DNA from: Piscicola geometra
Taxonomy: Eukaryota > Annelida > Clitellata > Hirudinida > Piscicolidae
Length of the DNA: 64,000 bases
Assembly (NCBI GenBank): GCA_943735955.1
Contig: OX030965.1
Span: 6,299,003 to 6,363,002, forward strand
Direction of reading: 5' to 3'
A program made the position numbers and the translations under genes. The notes under the pieces are model-generated. The model searched no databases and had not been told where the DNA came from. It worked only from the letters and a program-made list of their open reading frames with translations. Positions within the stretch are counted from its first letter, which is position 1; every line of letters begins with the position of its first letter. Shown in pieces: positions 53,702 through 64,000 of the stretch.

Positions 53702-56700
53702 CTATGCTGGAGATTTTTCTCTTGGTGGTGTGAACCTTATTTGCTGTGGAGAAAAATTATTAAAGTCATAAAATCTAATTTTTGCACTTTTTTTAAATAT
53801 AATTTGTGAAAAAATATTATCATTTTATTTTAGAATAAATTTCATATATCAGAATAGAATTGATTAAATTTTTTTTATGATTAAACTTGAAATAAAACCT
53901 GTGGCAATCTTGATTTTTTAACTTTTTCAGCGTTATCTTCAACAGCTCCCATGTTGCTCCACAATTCTCTCAAATTTCTCGTTTTTGAAATCGAAACCAG
54001 TTCATCTTCGTAATCCTCTTCTCTGTAAACGTCCTGCCTCACTTCAGGCTGGTTCTCAAATACACCAGCCTCTATAGCTTTCTCCCGTTCTAAGAGAGTC
54101 CTGTAATTGAATTCAACTCAGTTTAAACTTTTATATAAAAAAAAACTTATTTGAAATGGTGTATAAAGATTTATTCTATATAATTTCGCTTTGATAAATG
54201 ACTAGAATCTACTTTTTATATACAATTTACTCCTATCTACCAACCCGAAATCCTTTTCGACTTTGCTGAACTCGGCTCCTCCGACATTTTGTGACATCCA
54301 TCGGTTCTTCAGATCCGAAGTCAATCCCTGCTTTCTTATCATATACAGATGATCGTGAGATTCGTCTCCATACCTAGATTAAAGAAATAAATGAATGTTT
54401 AACAAAAGTATTATTGGAAATAAAAAGTTAGTAAAACGGAAATAATTCCAACATAATTTTATTCTATTTATTAGTTTTAAAACACTAAATAAATGCTTAA
54501 AAAAACTTTTAATCACAAAAAGTTAGATTTATTATGAAAAACTATTAAAAAAACATCATTCGACTAAAAACCACCTGATGATGTCACTTGAAAGGTTTTC
54601 TGGAACGTTTTCATGGACACCAGGTCCCTCTGCCATCTCCATTATCGGCGGACTCTTGGGCGACTGTAGCGTTGTGTCATTAGTATTCAGTGAGATTTGA
54701 TTTTCTTAGCTTTTGTGGTTTTTAGTGGGATTTTAGTGTGGTTTGATTGTGTAGTTTGACGATGAGGTTAGTATTATTTTAAATTTTATAATTAAAGTAA
54801 AGTGAAATAAGTGAGCTTAGTATTTGAAAATTATTATCACTACAGCAGATTCGAACATTATAAAAATCAAAATTACTTTAGGATTCCAAAACTCTTCATC
54901 GGCAAACTTCTTCGACATCATCTTAGCCAATCCTTCTCTTGCCATCACTTCATCATCTAATGAGCCAGAAACAGTGATGTCTTCATTCCTTCCTCCAGGC
55001 TTGTTCTCAAACACTCCTGCCTCCTTTTCACGAGCCAAGTCGCTTTCCAGAACGAAAATTTTACGGTTTCGCCAAGAATTGTCCATGTTTTGCCATCTAT
55101 TTAATGGTGTTCATCTTCTATTTAAATACATGTTTTTGAATTTTCAAAAAGAACATCTTAGTCAATAAAACCAAGTAGTATTTATACAATTTATAAATCT
55201 ATTTATTTATTACTCGAATTCTTTGAACTTAAGAACTCTACAAGCCCATAGCCTCCTACAACCACCTCCTCCCTTCAACACAACCCTTCTCACTTGTTGG
55301 CCAGCACTTTGGCAGTTCCTCTCCCGATCGAATCACACTCGTATCGACTCATGTCCTGTTCGCTCAAACCACCCATCTGGTTCTCCAAGGTCGGTGTTCC
55401 GAGCCCCGATCTGTTAATATCAGAAAATTTTTATGTTTTTATATGTATGGAAAGAAACTATGTATATGAAATATTGAAAATTATTCAAAATAGAATATTG
55501 AAATATTTTATTTTTTAACCAATAGCCATTATTCTTTTTCTTCACAAACCTATCAATAGAATTTCCTTTGCTGTCTCTCTGTGTCTTCCAATATTCCTTA
55601 ATTTGGGTAGTGTTCCCACTTTTGAGTTTTGCTATTTCTTCTTCCGGTGACAAAACAAAATCATCCTCTCGGTGAACGTCATCTCTCCTTGTGGGTTCGT
55701 TTTCACTGACACCTATGCATTTATAAGTTATTTTAAATAAGAAATCTTAATTTATAATTTTATAACTTAATGTTATTTTCAAAGTCGGACAGAATTGTAT
55801 TTTGTTATTATTTTTTAATTTTTATAGTGACTAAGTTTATAAATACTTCTAATTGACTAAAAGATTCCCATAGTAAGCAACAACTCTCTCACTTTTTTCA
55901 TCTTCTCTTTCAACCACCTTGATTTCCCTTTTTTCCTTCACGTATCCGCAATCCATATTCGACCATTTGTCTCTGAGGCTTTTAGTCATACCCTTGTTAC
56001 TCACCATGACGTCCTCATCGTATGTGTCTTCCCGTAGGACATCCTGACGTTGTATTGGTTGACTTTCTATAATCTGTGGCGATAGTGGTGGTAGCGATAT
56101 TAAAATGTTATTATTTTTGGTTTTTGTATTCAACTTGTTCGATTTCCAGGTCTTTGTTATCTTTAATCGATTTGTTTCACTAAATTCTACTCCCTTCCAT
56201 CCCTCCTCACCTTTCCTTCATCCTCGGCTACCATGATTGGCTCTCTGTTCACAACAAACTGGTTATTGGCTTTCACCATCCAATCATCTTTCTTCTTCTT
56301 TGTGCTCTCCATTCCACGTACCTCCTCTTCCGGTGACGTCACCTCATCCGCCCTCACCACTCCCTCAAGTCGAGTTGGTTCGTTCTCGTACACCTGCATT
56401 GTCGATGTACAAAAATATTATTCTTTCAAAAATATTCAAATATTTAACGCAAAATATCTAATAAATATATTGAATAATAATTATATAATTAAAAATGTTG
56501 AACAAATGATAACGGAAAAGGATCAGACCCCTGGACCGGAAGTGAGAATTTGAGTGGCGATTTCTTCTTCCGCCAACGTTTTGCGCACATCACTGCTTCC
56601 TTTAACGTTTCCGCTTTCGAAAAGAGCACGCATGCTTCGAGCTATTTCCGGTGCTTTGACTTTCTTGACGTCACCATTTTCCGGTTCTTCATCTTGTAGT

Positions 56701-57815
56701 TGTGATTGTTGTAGCTGATGTTGTTGTGGCAGAGCATGTTGTTGCTGTGGCAGTTGTTGTTGTGGCAGTTGCTGTTGTGGCAGTTGCTGTTGTTTTTGGT
56801 CTGAAAACCCATTGATTTTTTGTTCTTTAGATGGTGATATTGGAGGAACGGGCGTTATAACTCTATTGGTTAGTTGTTCTTGTTGCTGTGGAGGAGCTTG
56901 GTGTTGAATTGGAGGCAACTTTTGTGTAGAAGAATGTTGCGTTGGAGGTAATTGTGGTGTTGTTTCGATTAGTTTATTTATTTGTTCTTCTTTTATTAAA
57001 CGTTGTCTTTCTCTTTCCTGCTGTTGCTGTTGTTGTATTAGTTGCTCTTGCTGCTGCTGTTGTTGTTGTATTTGTTGTTGTTGCTCTTGCTGCTGCTGTT
57101 GTTCTTTAAGCAATTTTTCTTTCTCTTGTTGTTCATTTATGAATTTTTGTTCTCTGAGCAAAGGTTGTTGTAGCAGTTCTTGCTCCTTGAGCAACAGCTG
57201 TTCAGCTGCTTGTTTCTTCATCTTCAACTCCAACTCTTTTTGCGCTAGTTTTCTTTGCTCAGAAAGTTGCCTCAGAGTGAGCTTCGGTTCGGATGCTGGT
57301 GATTGGGGTTGCGGTTGTGGTTCGTGTTGTTGCATTTGTTCTGCTTTTTGTTGTTTTTGTTGCTGTTTTTGCTGTTGTTGTAGTTGTTGTGTCTGTTGTT
57401 GATGCAGCTGATCATCTTGTTGTGTAGATTGTTGTAGTTCTAATGATTGGGGGTTAGCTTTTCCAAATCCATTAGGTATTTGAGGTTGTTGTTGTTGTTG
57501 TTGTTGAAAATGGTTTTCAAAATGTTGATGCCGTTGTTTTTGTTGCTCAGACAAAGTTTCGAGCTGGTGTGAAAGTTGCTGTTGAGATTCAAAAATTGCA
57601 TCATCATTCATGGTGTTAAGACTCATTTTCTCGTTAATTTGTTGTTCTGACGTAATCTCTTCATGTTGTTGTTCATGAAAGTGTTGAGATTGATGTTGAA
57701 AATGTTGAGACGGCTGCTGCTGATACGCGTCTTCTATGTTAAAAAAGTGTTCTTCGTTCTCTTGAACACTTTCATTTTCAAGAATTGGTTCAAGTGAGAA
57801 ATAATTTGGATCCAT
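53702..57815 (-). CDS. Gln-rich protein with seven ENxP/DVxRED repeats, 10 coding exons
   Basis: Minus-strand exons: 57815-56529, 56393-56211, 56073-55893, 55712-55550, 55410-55294, 55096-54877, 54663-54575, 54373-54245, 54100-53923 and 53743-53702. Phases agree and give about 862 residues ending FTPPREKSPA. The first exon encodes a Gln-rich, coiled-coil-prone region and PEIARSMRALFESGNV. The rest holds seven related units such as GPGVYENEPTRLEGVVRAD, IIESQPIQRQDVLRED, SVSENEPTRRDDVHRED, GVFENKPGGRNED, GPGVHENVPENLSSDIIR and GVFENQPEVRQDVYREED, usually followed by an LxxxW segment (SLRDKWSNM, DLKNRWMSQ, NLRELWSNM). The LFESG and LKxxW pieces recall cytoskeletal proteins such as EPLIN or Xin, but I cannot assign the family. 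An in-frame stretch extends to 57828, where an acceptor suggests a non-coding or short first exon upstream. Confidence 0.75.
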
Positions 57816-57844
57816 CTCGGCAGCTAATCTGAACTTCAAAAGAT

Positions 57845-57915
57845 TTATAAGTTTATCTGATTATTATTATTATTATTATTATTATCATTATTTTTATTAT
57901 TAATATTATCTGATT
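57845..57915. repeat. (TTA)n microsatellite
   Basis: TTATTATTA run just upstream, in minus-strand sense, of the first recognised coding exon of the repeat-protein gene. Confidence 0.85.
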
Positions 57916-59933
57916 TTTATGAAATAATGATAATAATAATAAACTTATCTTTCTACTTTTATTTATGAAATTTAATATTTAGTTTTAGTATAATTTCTAG
58001 ATTTGAATTATATTAGAAATCTGAAAGTTCTAAGAATTTATTAGACTACATATAACTTCTTATCATGATTCACTAACCAATCTTAACTGTCTGATAAATT
58101 TGAAATTTGAAGTTTATTAATATTTTCAAAATAAACTCTAGTTTTCATGAATATGCCTGTGAATGCTAATGAATTATTATTTTTTCTAACTCAATCTCCT
58201 GGTAAATGAATCTATAACTACTCAATTATTTATACTTTTTTCAACCTATCCTATTATATTTTTTTAATATTATAATAATCTCTATTTTGCAATATATAAT
58301 AATATTTTAATATACTTACTTTATAAAGTTGTTATTGAGGGAACCGCTTTTCCAATCTCTATAACGAATTCCACGAATGTTAATAAAACGTTTTGTGATA
58401 TACCAGTCTAAAGATATATCTTATGAAAGTTCTTGTATTGCTTACATCATAGATATACTAAATGTAGTTATCGTCTTATACTTTTAGTTATTTACATCCA
58501 CATTTATATACATACATGAATACAATTCATACATCATATACATACATACATATTAACATAAGGAAATGATGGAGCAGATGTAAGCGGGAGCAAGCCCTAA
58601 GGTACAGCAGAGAATATTTATACTCCGAACCATCTTCATACACATTATCATCATCAGACTCATCATCATCATCAGTATCATCATCATCAGCATCGTCAGC
58701 ATCATCGTCAGCATCATCATCAGCATCAATATCATCAGAAACTTCATCTTCAACCTCCTCATCTTCATTAGGATCATTATCATGAAAGTCCAAACTTTTC
58801 GTAGGATGAATGGAAGGAAACAAAGTATTGAAATGCTCACAATTCTTAGAAGGATATGACTCAAGGTGATTAAGCACTTTGTTACGCTGGAAACTTCTTA
58901 ATTCAACGCAAAACAATACAATGCAATGCAATACAATAAAAATACAATACAATAGAATATAATACAATATAATGCAATGCAATAATATTCAATGCAAGGC
59001 TATAGAAAACAAAATTTTCTAAACTAAGCTGAAAAATACAAAAGTATTTTTAACACAGAAGTTTAGGACTTTGACTTTATAGAGTAATATAATTTGGAAA
59101 AAAATTGTAATATTAAAGTGTTATATTATATTATAGAATGTGAATAACCATTTGCCATACATTTAAAACGCAATTTATATTTTTTAATTCAACACACTGA
59201 GGCATATATAATAGGCTTGATTCTTCTGCGCCGGTAAAATATAAGAGAAATTTACTAGAGTGGCTAGAAACTCAGTAAAAATACAATAACTCTAACCCTG
59301 TACAAAAATAACCCGCAAAAAGCTAAGGGTGCGCCTAGTGATGCAAAAGTATTTTTTGTCGATAATATTCATCCCCGGAGGATTTAATCCTTTATTATAC
59401 GTCATTCCAAGCATAAATGAGATTTCAAAAAAGTTAACTCGAAACTTAAAACCGATTTAAACATTTATTTTCTCATATGATTTTAAAATGTATTAATTAT
59501 TCTCACCTTTAGACCGTCTTTTTCAAGAGCTAATCTACATTTAAATTTTCTACTTTGAAACGTAAAGCTATATCTACTAATGAAATAATAAAATTTTTAG
59601 AATTTTGAATATTTTATTCATTATAATTGTTTTTTTTTAATTAAAACAAATTTTTTTTTTGAAAACTGATGAACATTTTTATGTTTATCAATAATAATAA
59701 TGTTAAAAAAACATGAAAACGCTACTTTAAAAATAACCTTCTTTTCATTCGATAAACCAAACGAAAACATTAATAAATAAAAAACTTCAAAACCGTTTCA
59801 AAACACATTCATATAATCTTTCCAAAGATTAAAAACCACCAACATACCATTACAACATAACCAAATATCTTGCCTAAGAACCACAGAACATCAAAGATCA
59901 GAGCGATAGAAATGATCACCACTACCATGTATT
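57916..59933. other. Intergenic region with ATC and AATAC repeats
   Basis: Between two minus-strand genes. Contains an ATC/GTC-rich run (about 58633-58760), AATACAATGC-type repeats (about 58908-58990) and AT-rich DNA. The 151-residue acidic minus-strand frame here is driven by the repeat. The promoter of the repeat-protein gene is expected at the low-coordinate end. Confidence 0.55.
58633..58760. repeat. ATC/ATCATCGTC-rich repeat
   Basis: Runs of CATCATCATCAG with CATCGTCAG variants. Confidence 0.85.
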
Positions 59934-62900
59934 TCAATGGAACTTTAGGATCATTTCTTCCTTCGTGATCAGGTGAGTCGCCTTGTTCAAAAGTGTCATC
60001 AGACTGTTCACCTTGTCAGACCAGTCGTTCAGCACTTCGGTAGGGTCTTTCGCGCCCTGGAAACTGACCACGCCCATAAGCCTGTGGTGGTGGAAGGATG
60101 GATGAAAGGACAGACGGACGGACGAATTAACAGGTGGATATGAAGCTGATGAATGTGCATGAGCAAAGCAACCAAACAACTAATTAAATCATCACAAAAA
60201 AAATGGTTTTTATCCAAAACCCATATAAAACTACCAAAAACATATAAAAAAACAAACCCACACTCTAACCCTCCTAGCTTCCCCCCAACGGGCCAAAAAA
60301 AGTAAAAACCTGTCAATCTTGGCGGAGATGGTGTGCTTGGTGACCAGGTTCGAGAGGGAATCTTCCGCTTCCTCTGGCGACAGGTCCAACAACTCTGCCA
60401 GCCTGCTCAGGTGGATCCTCGTGTAGTACTTGGCGATCACGCGGATGTTCTGCCAATGTCGGGGAAGAGGTTTTAGTTGGTTAGTTTTTGTGGTTATTGG
60501 TGTGGGTGGCTTGCTTCCTTGGTTTTAGTGATTTTTTGTGGAATAATTTTTTGTCGAGTGGAGTGTTCTATGGTGATGGTTAGCGTAGTATTGAGTGAAA
60601 TACATAAAATGAATTAACGGTAACATTTTTTATTCAAAAAATTTATCTATTTAAAGAAATTAAAATATAATTTGAATGTTATAAACTAAAATTATTTATC
60701 CTAGCCCGCTTAATACTTAATCTAAAAACTATTTATACAAACAAATTTTCCCAAACTTGAAACAATACACAAAACATACATGCTCGACAATACGAGACTT
60801 GAGCGTCTTCCAGTGTTGCACGCCAGCTGGGGTGTCCTTGTTGAAGATGCGATTGGTCGGTGGACTGGCCAATAGGAGCTCTTCATACTTCTGGAGTAGA
60901 CTCGTCCATCTCATGATTTCGTTTGTCGTGAAGAGTTCTATGAGGTCTCTGGTAATAGTTGGGGGGTTAGATTGTGTTGGAGTAGTTGGACATACTGTAT
61001 CTATCCATGGTTGTTTATCATACTATCTATGTAATAAACATAGTATGTATCCAAAGCTAACCAATTAATAAGATATCCCACCAATCCATCCATAATACCA
61101 TCATCCACTAATCCAAACCATCAACCAATCCCCCACCAATCCATCCAAATCATCCAGCAACTTGATCAATGGCAGTTCTTGCACGAAAGAGTCCGCTTGC
61201 ACCCTGTGGATCAAGTCTGATTGTTCATGATCGAAGGGCGACAGAATCAGATGCATCACCATGCAGGTGAGTGCCTGTGGGAGTGGAATGGTGGAAGGGG
61301 AGGGGGGTAATTTAGGGTGGGTAAATGGTTGTAGGATAAGTTGGTAGAGAGAAGGAATGGTGGGATTTGAGTGTTTGTGGGGGTAGCAAGAAGAGTGATG
61401 TGAGTAAGAGAGGTTAGTGGGAGAAGGATGTTGGTAGAATGAGATGGTGGGAGAAGGATGGTAGTGGAAATGGAAAAAAGGTAGTGAAAATAGTGCCTAT
61501 AATAAAATAAATATTAATTATATAAAAATATTATGATAATAATTAAAATAATAAAATTTTCGATGATAGTGATGTTAATTATGATAGTGGGCTAGATAGG
61601 GGCAACCTCAGACTTCTTGGGCAGGTCCTTCTGGATGGCTGGGGTGTTGTAGATGGCGTTGTAGTGCTTGCAGATGGAGAGATGTTGGTTCTCGTGCTGG
61701 TCCAACTCAATCATCAGACGGTAGTACTGCATCTTGTGGTCCTGGTGGTGATGATGATGTTGTTGCATGGGTTGGTTTTATGATGATTATGATGATGATG
61801 ATATGGGATGTGAGTTGCTTTTGTGATGATGAAATTGAGTGAGGTGGGTTTTATGGTGGTGATGTTGAGGGGTGGAGTGGGTGGGGTTTTTGGTGATGAG
61901 ATTAAAGGGTAGGGTGAGTTTTGTGGTGATGATGTTGTAGTGGGTGTGTTGGGCTAGCGACAATCCATCCCACTTCTACACCCCTTTCCTCTCTATCAAC
62001 TCACCAAAGCCTTTTCATCTTCAAAGTACTTGGCGGTGACTTTCTTTGAGACGATCTGGGCCCTTACCAAATCGCCATGAAGCAGATTCAATCGCATTTG
62101 TTCCAGAATGAATGAAACCTTCTCCTGCTTTTCCATTGAACCGTAAGTCTCCACCTGGAATGGTTGAGTAGAGGTTTCCAGGGTTTGTGATATTGTTTAA
62201 TTGTAATTTTTATAAAATCTAATGAAGATTCAAAGTGTTTTTGAAAAAAAAATCTCTGAAATTTTTTTTACCTAAAATGTATTATGGCAAAAAATATTTA
62301 TAAAAAAATGATTACAGTTTCAGAAATTAATTAATTTCCACAAATCAACCAGCCAACCAACCTGCAACTCTTGCAATACAGACGCAGCCTCAGCAATGTT
62401 TCCCTCCTCCTCTCTAATCTTCGACAGCATCAAACTTAATCTAGCTCTTTCGTTTTCCACGTAAATCTTTCCAGCCGTCACAGTCCTCAACGTTTCAATG
62501 AGCTTCAATTTTATTTCCTTATCTGTGGTTTTTTCCACATATCCGTACACTTCTTGCACCATTTTCACCACAGCCTGTTTCAGTTGTCCCCTCTTTTTCG
62601 TCATTGTCACTATCATCTCGTTGAGAAGGTCATAGTTTTTGAGCTCGTGACACAAGCTCACGATGCATACAAGGATTTTACCTGTAGATATAGCATCTGC
62701 CCCCTGGATATTGGGGAGTATGGTGTGAATCAAAAATAGTAGTTAATGGGTAGATGAATAATGAAATGATAAAGTACATATGATGCTTGAACAATGAAAT
62801 TATTTTTATTTGATTATTATTGAATATTTCTCATTATTAAAATTCATACATACACTTCTCGTCTGCTTCTCCAGAGCAGTAAGTAGATCAAGAGCTTCAG

Positions 62901-63171
62901 TCAACTTGCCGCTCTGAAAAAAAAGTTTATTTAAAAATCATTAAATATTTTGAAATCATTCATATTAATAATTGAGATTTAAAAATTAGTTAGACGCAAG
63001 TTGAAATATTTGTGACTGTGCAAAAACTATAATCAGAGTTTGAAAACAACAGATTAATTTGAAATTTTTTACCCGAGCTATTTTTTCACATTCGGGAATT
63101 TTTTCCGCCACCGTTGCGCTGTAATCCACGTCCATTTTGTTAACTTTTCCATCATTCAAATAGTCGGCCAT
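59934..63171 (-). CDS. PSMD12: 26S proteasome regulatory subunit Rpn5 (PSMD12), 9 exons, complete
   Basis: Minus-strand exons: 63171-63073, 62913-62854, 62703-62362, 62154-62005, 61741-61607, 61274-61162, 60948-60780, 60449-60310 and 60081-59934. They total 1356 nt and 451 residues, against about 456 in human. Rpn5 is a PCI-domain scaffold of the 19S lid that helps hold the deubiquitinase Rpn11. Family blocks in order: [119 protein letters not shown] and the PCI winged-helix part [19 protein letters not shown]. It ends [20 protein letters not shown] then KEEMILKFH. The start ATG at 63171 (MADYLNDG) matches the family; an in-frame ATG six codons upstream is less likely. All phases agree and no key block is missing. 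Confidence 0.97.
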
Positions 63172-64000
63172 TTTTGATAAGTTTTTCAAAAGTGAATGTT
63201 TATGAATGTGAAAACGTTTTAAGATTTAATTTAGGTTTATAATTTTTGCACTAATTTATTTTGAAAAATTAATATCTTTCAATATTTTAATAACAAGAAC
63301 CATTTATTTTCCTTTTTTTAAATATTTCATAGTTTTGTAAAACAAAGACGTTTAGCCTAGTGAATGAAATATTATTTAAAACATAATGAACAATAATAAC
63401 AATAACTTTTTTTTTATTGATAATAGGAACTGAATAAATAGATTTAGGAAAGCAAATAGTGTAGAAATGTAGGTATAAGCTTCATTTCTAAAACGTCTAT
63501 TTCTGACACCAATAGACTATGGACCATAGTATCATTAAACAATCGTCAACATACTTGTCAGAATCTATTTAATACAACTTTTTAATAAGTTTCAGACATT
63601 TAAACAGATTATTTCAACAAAATTGCCTAAATTTAAATCCAATATCTTTTTCTATCAACATCTAGTGGTTTAGAAAAAGACCTATTCAATATATATTGTC
63701 CATACATAAAAAAATGTCAAAAAGATTCTAGTGACTCTGATTACGGGTGATAAACATTATTACTTTTAGACCGAATTTGAACTAGCTAAACATCAATCAA
63801 TATTTTAAAACAAATTTCTTTAGAAAAAAATATAATAAAAACTAGAATAGGAATGTAACTATTTTTATTTTTCTCAAACTTATCCTTATTATTATTATTA
63901 TTAATTAGCTTCTTCATATGAGAAGTCGTATATCATGCAGCGTATCTCTACCATCTTAACTATTCTGGCTCAAATTAATGATGCAAAAATATGAAGAAGA
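63172..64000. other. AT-rich region upstream of PSMD12
   Basis: No coding exon, RNA gene or long repeat was recognised up to the window edge. The PSMD12 promoter should lie at its low-coordinate end. Confidence 0.5.

Noticed and set aside
57139..57402. Plus-strand Cys-rich open frame
   Set aside because: Mirror of the CAG/CAA-rich Gln codons of the minus-strand exon; Cys runs come from TGT/TGC complements.
58527..58982. Minus-strand acidic 151-residue frame
   Set aside because: Driven by the ATC/GTC repeat and flanking AATAC repeats; no homologous segment or splice partner.

Overview
The window is eukaryotic: intron-rich protein genes with GT-AG splice sites, very AT-rich spacers, and many long simple repeats (TG, ATC/GAT and TGAT tracts). 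The gene families (thymine DNA glycosylase, an L1/neuroglian-type adhesion protein, a SoxD factor, proteasome subunit Rpn5) are those of a bilaterian animal. The AT bias, Asn/Gln-rich coding insertions and mixed short and long introns fit a lophotrochozoan such as an annelid, but that is an inference and the species cannot be read from the sequence. All exon models below were assembled by eye from reading-frame phase, splice motifs and family similarity.

Layout. 1-4275: a 974-bp perfect TG tract cut by the window edge, more TG/CA repeats, no gene seen. 4276-16469 (+): a TDG (G/T-mismatch thymine DNA glycosylase) gene in seven coding exons with a long Gln/Asn-rich N-terminus. A tRNA-derived SINE lies in intron 1. 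The exon carrying the catalytic motif is squeezed between an ATC and a GT microsatellite and appears to encode Cys where the catalytic Asn should be. 16470-29966: mostly AT-rich repeats, with one probable last exon of an unidentified gene on the minus strand (20833-20929). 29967-31904: a foldback-type inverted-repeat element of about 1.9 kb with a candidate 9-bp target duplication. 32274-48406 (+): an L1CAM/neuroglian-like cell-adhesion gene (six Ig domains, five fibronectin III domains, one membrane span, about 1845 residues) in 22 coding exons. 50416-52718 (+): a compact SoxD-type HMG-box gene. 53702-57815 (-): a Gln-rich protein with seven copies of an ENxP/DVxRED-type repeat, family not firmly identified. 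59934-63171 (-): a complete PSMD12/Rpn5 gene in nine exons.

The genes show no obvious shared pathway; this is ordinary animal gene order. The most interesting points are the altered active site of TDG, the microsatellite-bounded TDG exon, the foldback element just upstream of the adhesion gene, the adhesion protein's unusual tail and microsatellite-encoded insertions, and the modular repeat protein.
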